From positions 186,001-250,000 of the forward strand of contig CCRI01000006.1 in assembly GCA_000985875.1 (NCBI GenBank): a DNA stretch of 64,000 bases, in the 5' to 3' direction. Positions 35,438-42,506 of this stretch are shown piece after piece; the first letter of the stretch is position 1, and each line of letters opens with the position of its first letter. The position numbers were made by a program, and so were the translations under genes. The notes below the pieces were generated by a model. It was not told the origin of the DNA. It searched no databases and saw nothing but the letters and a program-made list of their open reading frames with translations. The DNA comes from Neorhizobium galegae bv. officinalis (GTDB lineage: Bacteria; Pseudomonadota; Alphaproteobacteria; Rhizobiales; Rhizobiaceae).

Positions 35438-36157
35438 ATGACCATTTATATGGGCCAGAACGCGATCAAGGCCTTCAGTGCACAGGCCGCTGGCCAGCCC
35501 TACAGCCTCACGGTTTTGAACGAGAATGCGAAATGGCAGCAGTTCGCTCTGTTCCAGACGATCCCCCAGGTCATCGGGCCGTCGGTCGATCCGCTGTCGC
35601 TTGCCTGGATGGTCGGCGGCGCCGCGGCCGGTAGCCCCGACCAGCCGAGCACGTCGTCGTTCAACTGGACGATCGACTACTCTCTGACGGTCGGCTACAT
35701 CCAGCAGCTGGGCTCCGCGGGCTCGCCGCGTTCCTTCCAGACCGCAAGCTCGGTCGGCGTCATGATCGACACCCAGAATACGGTGCCGGTGACCTATCAG
35801 GGACCGTTCCCCTACGGCGCGCCCGGTTTTCCGGATGGTCCCTCCGACGGCGTCAAGGGTCTCATCGTCGCCAAGGCGGACGGCACCATTCCGACCGTCC
35901 CGGTGCAGACCAGCAAGAGCGTCTACGTCAATGTCGGCATCGCCATGGCCCGCAAGCCGACCATCGCCGTCCAGCTCGAGCCCAACCTCGTCTATCAGTT
36001 CACTCCGAAACCGAGATACTACATTCTCGCCGGCTCTTTCGTCGAAGGCCAGGTGATCGACACGGCCACCTCTTCGTCGGCCTACGAGGTGAGCTTTAGC
36101 GGCGTCACGGACGTCTCCGTGCGGTTCACGCAACAGAACCAGTTCATGCCGGCATAA
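35438..36157 (+). CDS. RhiA-like protein (rhizosphere-expressed family)
   Basis: A 239-residue protein without signal peptide or membrane segments. Its pattern (WQQFALFQTIPQ, SLAWMVGG, FNWTIDYSLTVGY, VYVNVGIAMARKPTI, YQFTPKPRYYILAGSF) resembles what I remember of RhiA from Rhizobium leguminosarum. RhiA is a ~240-residue, abundant rhizosphere-induced protein of unknown biochemical role, controlled there by quorum sensing. The identification is from memory and needs a search. AGAGGAGAGG gives a very strong ribosome-binding site for the ATG at 35438, implying high expression. It is divergent from a Crp/Fnr gene and followed by a GNRA-capped hairpin. No LuxR/LuxI pair is nearby. Confidence 0.6.
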   Translation: MTIYMGQNAIKAFSAQAAGQPYSLTVLNENAKWQQFALFQTIPQVIGPSVDPLSLAWMVGGAAAGSPDQPSTSSFNWTIDYSLTVGYIQQLGSAGSPRSFQTASSVGVMIDTQNTVPVTYQGPFPYGAPGFPDGPSDGVKGLIVAKADGTIPTVPVQTSKSVYVNVGIAMARKPTIAVQLEPNLVYQFTPKPRYYILAGSFVEGQVIDTATSSSAYEVSFSGVTDVSVRFTQQNQFMPA

Positions 36158-36242
36158 CGCCTCCGGCTACCTGCTTGGGCTTTTCAACGGGGATCGCTGG
36201 TCGGACGTTACCCCAGTCGGCAACCGGTCTTCGTTCGAAATG

Positions 36243-36268
36243 GAAGGCCGTGGGAAACCGCGGCCTTC
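36243..36268 (+). terminator. Hairpin between convergent genes
   Basis: GAAGGCCGTGG (36243-36253) pairs with CCGCGGCCTTC (36258-36268) through one G-T wobble around a GAAA tetraloop. It lies 86 bases past the RhiA-like stop and 23 bases past the convergent GGDEF stop at 36291, so it can serve both transcripts. T tracts are weak. Confidence 0.65.
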
Positions 36269-36290
36269 TGGTTCGGGAAATATATCCCTG

Positions 36291-37325
36291 CTAAGACGCC
36301 CGTTTTTGCCCGCCGCCGTGAAGCGCGACGATCAGGCGCGGATTGGCCTTGGCCGCCTCAAGCGCCGAGCCGGCCTGCAGGCGGAGTTCCTGCGGTGAAA
36401 AGGCGTCCGCCGTGAGAGCCGCGCCGACCGAAAGACCGATCCCGCTCGTGCCGTCGGAGGCGGCGAAGACGAGATTGTCGGTGATCGAGGCGATCAGCCG
36501 CTCGGCGATCGGCTGCACGCTGTCGCGGCCGACGTCGCGGAAGACGAAGGCGAAATCGCCCTTGCCGATGCGCGCCAGGAAATCGTTCTTCTTGATCGCC
36601 TTGCGGAAGATCGAGGCGGCCTTCTTGACGATCCGGTTGACGGCGGGATCGCCGTAGGTGCGGGCTAGATGAGGCAGATCGGTAACCGCCACCAGGAACA
36701 GGGCGGTATCCCGGTTGTCGGCATCGACGCCGTAGAGTGCCTCCAGCCGCTCGGCGAGCGCCGCATGGTTCGGCAGCGAGGTCAGCCGGTCGCGCAGTGT
36801 TACCGAGCGGGCAACCGACGCCTCGCGTTCGGCCTTGACGAGACGATCGGCACCGGCGCGAAGAATGGCTTCCAATTCGGTTTCGGCGACCACGGCATCG
36901 GAGAGCGATACGCTCAGATATTCGATCTCGGCCAGAATATCCTCAGGCCCCGCGGTGCTGTCCTGGCGCAGGCTGCGGGCGACGGTTTCCAGAACCCGGC
37001 TGAAACCCTTCTTCTGGGTGACGCCGCTTGCCATCTTGTCCCGCAGTTCCAGCAGTAGCTTTATTTCCTGATCGCGACCCCTGACGGGCATGAGCGCCAC
37101 GAAAGCCGAAAGCTGATGGCGCAGCCCCATCTCGTCGAGCACCGTCTGGGAAGGGCCGGCGGGGAGCGCCAGAACTTCGCGCGAAAGGGCGGGGTCGGCG
37201 CCCAGCAGCGCCTCGTGGAAGAGCTCGTAATTGCGCGGCAGGCCGCTCACGTCCAGCTTGGCCATGAGCTGGACGACAGCCTGCAGGCCGCGATCCTGTC
37301 CCGTTCTGCTCGCTTCGCCCGCCAT
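36291..37325 (-). CDS. GGDEF-domain protein with degenerate active site
   Basis: 344 residues. The N-terminal ~170 residues are helical with no recognised sensor. A GGDEF domain begins around TLRDRLTSLPNHAALAERLE. The catalytic loop that should read GGDEF is GKGDF (in RIGKGDFAFVF, residues 252-262), and the RxxD inhibitory site is not evident. It is therefore probably inactive as a diguanylate cyclase and may bind GTP or c-di-GMP, or act by protein contact. No membrane segment. Convergent with the RhiA-like gene and divergent from the GST gene. Confidence 0.87.
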   Translation of the reverse strand: MAGEASRTGQDRGLQAVVQLMAKLDVSGLPRNYELFHEALLGADPALSREVLALPAGPSQTVLDEMGLRHQLSAFVALMPVRGRDQEIKLLLELRDKMASGVTQKKGFSRVLETVARSLRQDSTAGPEDILAEIEYLSVSLSDAVVAETELEAILRAGADRLVKAEREASVARSVTLRDRLTSLPNHAALAERLEALYGVDADNRDTALFLVAVTDLPHLARTYGDPAVNRIVKKAASIFRKAIKKNDFLARIGKGDFAFVFRDVGRDSVQPIAERLIASITDNLVFAASDGTSGIGLSVGAALTADAFSPQELRLQAGSALEAAKANPRLIVALHGGGQKRAS

Positions 37326-37531
37326 GTCTCGCCCTCACAATTGTTCGATCGTGGGACAAGCCATGCGGCACCGGTTTTAACATTTACTAAAAAGGACCGG
37401 ATTGCCGCTAGTTACGGTTAAGGGATCGTCGAAATGGCCGATCGACTGCAACTCATGAAATTTCCTGATTGGATTCAAACGGGAATTTGCTTTCAATATC
37501 GCCGGCCACACGTTCAGATCAGGAGCCTGCC

Positions 37532-38221
37532 GTGACCCGTATCCTCTACTCGCTCTGCGGCGCCGACGAGAGCCGCCCGTTTTCGCCCCATTGCTGGAAA
37601 GTCGTGCAGGCACTCGCCCACAAGGGCCTCGATTTCATCGAGAAGCCGACGCCGTTTACCGAAATCCCGAGCCTTGAGGGCGGTTTCTCCAAGACGGTGC
37701 CCATCCTCAAGGACGGCAACGAGCTGATCCGCGACAGTTTCGAGATCGCGCTTTATCTGGAAGAAGCCTATCCCGACCGGCCAACGCTGTTCGGCGGACC
37801 GGCCGGCAAGGCGTTCGCCCGCTTCGTCGAGGGTTTTTCCCAGATGGTGGTGCACACGGCGATCACCAAGATCGCGGTCAAGAACATTCATGACATGCTC
37901 GGCGAGACGGACCAGGTCTATTTCCGCGCCAGCCGCGAGGCCCGGCTCGGCAGGACGCTCGAAGAGCTCGACGCGAGCCGCCAGGCGGAGATCGACGGTT
38001 TCGCGCCCAAGCTGGAGCCGATCCGCCACGCCCTGAAATATCATGATTTCATCGGCGGCGACGGCCCGCTTTTCGTCGACTACATCCTGTTCGGCGCGCT
38101 GCAGTGGATGCGCATCACCGCCGGCACCAAGGTGTTTTCCGATGACGACCCGGTCGGGTTGTGGTTCGAGCGCTGCCTCGACCTGCATAATGGCGTCGGG
38201 CGCAGTGTGACAGCGGCGTGA
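37532..38221 (+). CDS. Glutathione S-transferase family protein
   Basis: A 229-residue protein with an N-terminal thioredoxin-like domain ([22 protein letters not shown] cut short here: [14 protein letters not shown]; then KTVPILKDG and [14 protein letters not shown]) and an all-helical C-terminal domain. These match GST-family folds that conjugate or isomerise electrophiles using glutathione. I choose the GTG at 37532 with AGGAG seven bases before it; an ATG at 37469 would add 21 non-conserved residues. It is followed by ndk. Confidence 0.85.
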   Translation: MTRILYSLCGADESRPFSPHCWKVVQALAHKGLDFIEKPTPFTEIPSLEGGFSKTVPILKDGNELIRDSFEIALYLEEAYPDRPTLFGGPAGKAFARFVEGFSQMVVHTAITKIAVKNIHDMLGETDQVYFRASREARLGRTLEELDASRQAEIDGFAPKLEPIRHALKYHDFIGGDGPLFVDYILFGALQWMRITAGTKVFSDDDPVGLWFERCLDLHNGVGRSVTAA

Positions 38222-38318
38222 AATTGCCGGAACCCCCTTGTTTCCAGCGAAAGGGGCGGGTAAAGACCGCCCACTTTCCCCCTTAGTCACGGGGCCACAG
38301 GAAACGAAGGATAGAACA

Positions 38319-38741
38319 ATGGCGATTGAACGCACGTTTTCGATGATCAAGCCGGATGCCACCAAGCGCAACCTCACGGGCGCCATCACCAAGGTGTTTG
38401 AAGACAATGGCCTGCGCGTCATCGCTTCCAAGCGCGTCTGGATGAGCAAGCGCGAGGCAGAAGGCTTCTACGCCGTTCACAAGGAACGCCCGTTCTTCGG
38501 CGAACTCGTGGAAGGCATGACCTCCGGCCCGACCATCGTTCAGGTTCTGGAAGGCGAAAACGCCATCCTGAAGAACCGCGAGATCATGGGCGCCACCAAC
38601 CCGGCCAACGCCGACGAAGGCACCATCCGCAAGACCTTCGCGCTGTCGATCGGCGAAAACTCGGTTCACGGTTCCGACGCTCCGGAAACCGCAGCCCAGG
38701 AAATCGCCTACTGGTTCTCCGAAACCGAGATCGTCGGCTGA
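38319..38741 (+). CDS. ndk: Nucleoside diphosphate kinase
   Basis: A 140-residue enzyme that balances nucleoside triphosphates through a phospho-histidine. Start [19 protein letters not shown], then the catalytic histidine in [12 protein letters not shown]. Length is standard. The ATG at 38319 has GAAGGATAG upstream; the frame is open further 5' but not conserved. A strong terminator follows at 38774. Confidence 0.98.
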   Translation: MAIERTFSMIKPDATKRNLTGAITKVFEDNGLRVIASKRVWMSKREAEGFYAVHKERPFFGELVEGMTSGPTIVQVLEGENAILKNREIMGATNPANADEGTIRKTFALSIGENSVHGSDAPETAAQEIAYWFSETEIVG

Positions 38742-38773
38742 TTTAAGCCCCGTCTCGACGGAAGACTTTGATG

Positions 38774-38802
38774 AAACCGGGGTTTTGGCCCCGGTTTTTT
38801 CG
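38774..38802 (+). terminator. Rho-independent terminator after ndk
   Basis: AAACCGGGG pairs with CCCCGGTTT around a 6-base loop and runs into TTTTTT, 32 bases past the ndk stop. Confidence 0.9.
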
Positions 38803-38831
38803 TTTTTGGATATTCGGCCGCGTTTCCCGCC

Positions 38832-39332
38832 TCAGGCCGGGCAGTCGTCGTCCCGACCGTAGTCTGCAGTCCCGTCCGGCTTGAAGACCTCCGGGTTCCG
38901 CTCGTAGCCGGCTCCGAGCACCAGCGGCTTGCTGGGAAGCACCGACTGGTCGACGTCCGAGACGAGCTGGGTCTTCAATTCCTGCAGCGTCCGGCCGGCC
39001 GCATCCACCAGCCGGATATCCACGGAATAGGACTTGTCCTTGCGCACGCAGCGGACATTGGGGCTCTGCAGGGTGATCTTGTTCCAGGCGGGGAAGATTT
39101 TTTCACTGATGACGATCGGATCGCCGCCGGCGGGGTCTTCGAATTTGGCGATCGCCACGGTGCCCTCCGGGATCGGCCCGGTCTTGTTGAGCGTCACGAG
39201 ATAGGTGGCGCTGGCGACCCGGTAGTTGAACACGAAGATATGCCCGCTCACCTCCACCAGCTTTTCCGCCTCGCGCTGGCACGCGGCAAGGGCGAGGGCG
39301 GCAAGACTGAGAACCATAAACCGGCGCATCAT
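38832..39332 (-). CDS. Predicted lipoprotein of unknown function
   Basis: A 166-residue protein I do not recognise. The signal MMRRFMVLSLAALALAAC has a lipobox LAAC, so it is anchored by Cys18. The mature part is mostly beta-rich (IFVFNYRVASATYLVTLNKT, then KSYSVDIRLVDAAGR), with cysteines in NVRCVRKD and the C-terminal DDDCPA. The start overlaps the CGNR gene stop by four bases (ATGA) and has a perfect AAGGAGG seven bases upstream, so it is co-translated with the regulator. Confidence 0.8.
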   Translation of the reverse strand: MMRRFMVLSLAALALAACQREAEKLVEVSGHIFVFNYRVASATYLVTLNKTGPIPEGTVAIAKFEDPAGGDPIVISEKIFPAWNKITLQSPNVRCVRKDKSYSVDIRLVDAAGRTLQELKTQLVSDVDQSVLPSKPLVLGAGYERNPEVFKPDGTADYGRDDDCPA

Positions 39333-39877
39333 GACGCGGCCTCCTTCTTCCTGCGATGATAATGGCGGCTGGCTTTGACGCGATTGCCGCACACCGCCAT
39401 GTCGCACCAGGTGCGGCTGCGGTTTTTGCTGCGGTCTATGAACAGCCAGCCGCAACTGCCGCAGATCTTCATGCGCGCCAGTTCATCGCCGGCGAGAAGC
39501 CTGAGCGCCGAATAAGCGGTCGCCGCCTCCAGCGAGTTTTTCTCGGCGCGGCGCAGGATGGCTGCCGTCGCTTCGAGGAAATCGGCAAGCAACGTCTGTG
39601 CGTCGTCGCCCAGCACCCGGGCGCGAAAATAGCGGTCGATCGCTTCGCGCAGCGCGATGAACGGCGTGTGGTTTTCCTCACTGACCGGCGCGAGATCGCC
39701 GAACAGCGCCCTTTCTGCCGAGAATTTTTCGGCTGCTTTCGGAAAGGCGTGCATCTGCTGCGGTTCCGCGAACCGGTCGATGCTGCGTGTCGCGTCGAAG
39801 CGCAGGATCACGCTGTTGGCGACATCCAGCGCCAGCGCGCCTCCGGCAAAACGATGCGGGGTCCAGGAAAAGCTCAT
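39329..39877 (-). CDS. CGNR zinc-finger/ABATE regulator
   Basis: A 182-residue protein with the N-terminal ABATE (putative stress-induced regulator) domain and a C-terminal CGNR zinc finger. The four cysteines lie in KICGSCGW and WCDMAVCGNRVKA, followed by a basic tail RHYHRRKKEA. This family is predicted to bind DNA and control adjacent stress or transport genes. The ATG at 39877 matches the family N-terminus better than an upstream start at 39943. It is divergent from the LivH-like gene across a 64-base gap holding a perfect inverted repeat. Confidence 0.88.
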   Translation of the reverse strand: MSFSWTPHRFAGGALALDVANSVILRFDATRSIDRFAEPQQMHAFPKAAEKFSAERALFGDLAPVSEENHTPFIALREAIDRYFRARVLGDDAQTLLADFLEATAAILRRAEKNSLEAATAYSALRLLAGDELARMKICGSCGWLFIDRSKNRSRTWCDMAVCGNRVKASRHYHRRKKEAAS

Positions 39878-39885
39878 GGCGATAT

Positions 39886-39917
39886 TATAACTGGTAAAAT
39901 GCGGTTGACCAGTTATA
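39886..39917. promoter_or_regulatory. Perfect inverted-repeat operator in CGNR/LivH divergent promoter
   Basis: TATAACTGGT (39886-39895) and ACCAGTTATA (39908-39917) are perfect 10-base inverted arms 12 bases apart. The centre of symmetry lies between the two divergent start codons (39877 and 39942). Position and symmetry fit autoregulation by the CGNR protein and control of the permease. Confidence 0.75.
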
Positions 39918-39941
39918 TTCGGCATCGCTATCGGAGTGCCC

Positions 39942-40838
39942 ATGGCCTATCTGCTGCAGCAACTGGCGAACGCGGTTCCGCTGGCGGCGCTCTATGCGAC
40001 GCTCGCCTTCGGATATTCGATCGCCTTTGCCGTAACGAAGCGGGCCGACATCACCTACGGGGCGATTTTCGCCTTTTCCGGCCATCTCTACCTGCTCTTC
40101 GCCCATTTCGGCTGGGACCGGCTGTGGCTGATCCTGCCGGCCGCATTGGGGCTTGGCGCATTTGCCGGGATCGCCGGCGGCATCGGGGCAGGGGTGACGA
40201 TCGGGCAGCTGGTGATGCGGCCGCTTGCAAAGATCTCGCCGAACGCTGTGATCGTCGCCTCGCTCGGCGCGCTGATGGTGCTGATGGAAGGCGCCCGGAT
40301 CGCCGCTGACACCCGCGAACTCTGGCTGCCGCCCTTCCTCAACGACGCGATCGTCTTCTGGCACGCAGACGGCTTTCCGGTGACGCTGACGCTCATCCAG
40401 CTTATCAACATCGCCGTCATGCTGATGGTCATCGGAGCGGGCTATCTGGTGCTGGCGTACACCTATTGGGGCCGCATGTGGCGGGCGGTTTCCGACGATC
40501 CGCTGGCGGCGGAACTTTCCGGCACCAATTCCGCGCAGGTCTTTGTCGTGGCTTATGCGGCAGCCGCGCTCTACGCCTCGATCTGCGGCGTGCTCGCCAC
40601 CTCCCATTACGGCACGATGGATTTTGGCGCGGGCCTGCTGTTTGGGCTCAAGGTCGTCCTGATCGCCGCGGCAGGCGGTCATTCCAATCCCCTGCGTGCC
40701 GCCGCCGGCGCCGCCGTCATCGGGCTCGCCGAAACGCTCTGGAGCGGTTACGGCCCGATCGTCTGGCGCGACCTGGTGATCGTCGCCTTGCTGGTCATGG
40801 TTTTGGTGACGAGCCGGCGGGAGCGGGTGGTGCCGTGA
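39942..40838 (+). CDS. Orphan LivH-type branched-chain amino-acid ABC permease
   Basis: A 298-residue inner-membrane protein with about eight hydrophobic segments. It has LivH-family features: AYLLQQLANAVPLAALYATLA, RADITYGAIFAFSGHLYLL, MRPLAKISPNAVIVASLGAL, then YWGRMWRAVSDDPLAAELSG as the coupling loop. A normal transporter needs LivM, LivG, LivF and LivK/J, none of which is here. It may pair with components elsewhere or have another role. GGAG lies 5 bases before the ATG. Its TGA is directly adjacent to the moaE stop. Confidence 0.87.
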   Translation: MAYLLQQLANAVPLAALYATLAFGYSIAFAVTKRADITYGAIFAFSGHLYLLFAHFGWDRLWLILPAALGLGAFAGIAGGIGAGVTIGQLVMRPLAKISPNAVIVASLGALMVLMEGARIAADTRELWLPPFLNDAIVFWHADGFPVTLTLIQLINIAVMLMVIGAGYLVLAYTYWGRMWRAVSDDPLAAELSGTNSAQVFVVAYAAAALYASICGVLATSHYGTMDFGAGLLFGLKVVLIAAAGGHSNPLRAAAGAAVIGLAETLWSGYGPIVWRDLVIVALLVMVLVTSRRERVVP

Positions 40839-41297
40839 TCACCTCCATTTGTCCCGCGCGGTGTCGTCCGCGTCCTTGGCGGCGATCCAGTCGCCTTGTG
40901 AGCCGTCGGCCGCGTGTTCCTTCTTCCAGAAGGGGGCCGAGGTCTTCAGGAAGTCCATGACAAAATTGGCACCGTCGAAGGCCGCCTGCCGGTGCGGGGC
41001 GGCGGCGATGACAAGCACGATGTTCTCGCCTGGCATGATCTTGCCGAAGCGGTGAATGGCGGTGAGGCCGATGAGCGAGAATCGCTCGATCGCCAGTTCG
41101 CCGATGCGGCGCATCTCCGCTTCCGCCATGCCCGGATAATGTTCGAGTTCCAGCGCCGACAATGCACCCTGTTCGTCGCGGCAGAGGCCCGTGAAGGTGA
41201 CGACAGCGCCTATATTGGTGCGGCCGGCGGTGAGGGCGGAGATTTCGGCCTGCAGGTCGAAGTCGGTGGGTTGGACGCGGATGGTGGGAGTGGTCAT
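40839..41297 (-). CDS. moaE: Molybdopterin synthase catalytic subunit MoaE
   Basis: Transfers sulfur from MoaD thiocarboxylate onto precursor Z to make molybdopterin. The 152 residues include VVTFTGLCRDEQ, LELEHYPGMAEAEM and IHRFGKIMPGENIVLV, and the catalytic lysine region FWKKEHAADGS. It follows pgsA-moaD on the same strand but is separated from moaD by a palindromic repeat element. The product is needed by the molybdopterin oxidoreductase encoded 7 kb away. Confidence 0.95.
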   Translation of the reverse strand: MTTPTIRVQPTDFDLQAEISALTAGRTNIGAVVTFTGLCRDEQGALSALELEHYPGMAEAEMRRIGELAIERFSLIGLTAIHRFGKIMPGENIVLVIAAAPHRQAAFDGANFVMDFLKTSAPFWKKEHAADGSQGDWIAAKDADDTARDKWR

Positions 41298-41337
41298 CTG
41301 AATGCCTCGCCGTGGGCTGCGACGGCCAACGAGAGTA

Positions 41338-41477
41338 CTCCCTCATTCCTGTGCTTGTCACAGGAATCCAGCCACGGCGCGTCTGCGCCGTGAATGAACG
41401 TCTGCGTGGAAATGAGTCTTCTGCGCCCAAGGACCTGGGCGCGCTGGATTCCTGTGACAAGCACAGGAATGAGGGAG
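41338..41477. repeat. Three-hairpin dispersed palindromic element, copy 1
   Basis: A 140-base element with perfect 34-base terminal inverted arms: 41338-41371 starts CTCCCTCATTCCTGTGCTTG, and 41444-41477 is its exact complement. The interior holds two more stems: CACGGCGC-GTCT-GCGCCGTG (about 41373-41392) and GCGCCCAAGG-A-CCTGGGCGC (about 41423-41442). A second diverged copy lies at 57231. It lies between moaD and moaE inside a probable operon. No protein is encoded; it is a non-autonomous palindromic repeat. Confidence 0.88.
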
Positions 41478-41502
41478 CGTGGGGTTCGCCCCTTCATTCC
41501 GA

Positions 41503-41760
41503 TCACCCACCCGTCATCGGCGGGAAGATGCCGATCTCGCGCGCGCCGGCGATCGGCTCGTCGTGTTCGGCATGTTCCTGGTTGATGGCGACGCGGATGA
41601 CGTCGGGGAACTGGAGCGCGTTCTCGTATTCCTCGCCGAGCGTCGTCAGATGCGCGAGCAGATCCTTGACCGTGACGACGCTTGCCGGCAGGTCAAGGTC
41701 CTCCTCGGACTTGCCGATCCGTTCGCGCACCCAGGCGAAATAGACGAGTTTGACGGTCAT
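41503..41760 (-). CDS. moaD: Molybdopterin synthase sulfur carrier MoaD
   Basis: An 85-residue ubiquitin-like sulfur carrier. It starts MTVKLVYFAWVRERIG and ends IGIFPPMTGG with the C-terminal Gly-Gly that is adenylated and thiocarboxylated. Length is standard. The ATG overlaps the pgsA stop by four bases, so it is translationally coupled. It partners MoaE, encoded downstream past the repeat element. Confidence 0.95.
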   Translation of the reverse strand: MTVKLVYFAWVRERIGKSEEDLDLPASVVTVKDLLAHLTTLGEEYENALQFPDVIRVAINQEHAEHDEPIAGAREIGIFPPMTGG

Positions 41761-42344
41761 TCTTCGTCCACCAGGTGTTTGACGCCGGCCTTGAAGTAGT
41801 CGTAGCCGGTGTAGAAGGTCAGGAACGCGGCGAGCCACAGAAGCACGATGCCCATCTGGGTCGTGTAGGGCAGGATCTTGTCGCCGGCAGGTCCGGCAAG
41901 CAGGAAGGCGATCGACACCATCTGGATCGTCGTCTTCCACTTGGCGATGCGCGTCACCGGCACCGAGACCTTCAGCGCGGCAAGATATTCGCGCAGGCCC
42001 GAGACGAGGATTTCGCGGCAGAGGATGGTGATTGCCGCCCAGAGCGACCAGCCGGCGATCGTCTGGTCGGCGGCGAGCAACAGCAGTACTGCGGCGACCA
42101 GCAGCTTGTCGGCGATCGGATCGAGCATCCGGCCGATATTCGACGTCTGGTTCCAGATGCGGGCGAGATAACCGTCGAGATAGTCTGTGAGCGAGGCGAC
42201 GGCGAAAAGCACCAGCGCAGTCCAGCGCGCAACATCCGAGCTTTCAAGCTGCCCCTCGATGAAGAAGCAGCCGACGATGATCGGCACGGCCACGATGCGC
42301 GCATAGGTCAAAAGATTGGGAATATTGTATGCGCGCGACGCCAT
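41757..42344 (-). CDS. pgsA: CDP-diacylglycerol-glycerol-3-phosphate 3-phosphatidyltransferase
   Basis: Makes phosphatidylglycerol-phosphate, the precursor of PG and cardiolipin. The 195-residue membrane enzyme has the CDP-alcohol phosphotransferase motif spread over DYLDGYLARIW and NIGRMLDPIADK (D-G-x2-A-R-x8-G-x3-D-x3-D). MASRAYNIPNLLTYARI is the usual start. The uvrC-pgsA-moaD-moaE order is conserved in rhizobia. Confidence 0.95.
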   Translation of the reverse strand: MASRAYNIPNLLTYARIVAVPIIVGCFFIEGQLESSDVARWTALVLFAVASLTDYLDGYLARIWNQTSNIGRMLDPIADKLLVAAVLLLLAADQTIAGWSLWAAITILCREILVSGLREYLAALKVSVPVTRIAKWKTTIQMVSIAFLLAGPAGDKILPYTTQMGIVLLWLAAFLTFYTGYDYFKAGVKHLVDEE

Positions 42345-42506
42345 GGGGAGCCTTCCGGATGTTTGATCCTAGTTGATGCGTTGGGGCCGAAGCGTCAACA
42401 GTGTTTCGCGGCTTTTTTGCAGAGGATTGCGTCGGGCCTGCGCCAGTGTGTCGAGACCGTTCTGCTACCGGTAAGGAAATGAGGATGCGGGACGGCAAAT
42501 AATTCC

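Noticed and set aside
41294..41506. Small open frames across the 41.4 kb repeat
   Set aside because: They translate the palindrome arms in both directions and recur wherever such repeats occur; not genes.
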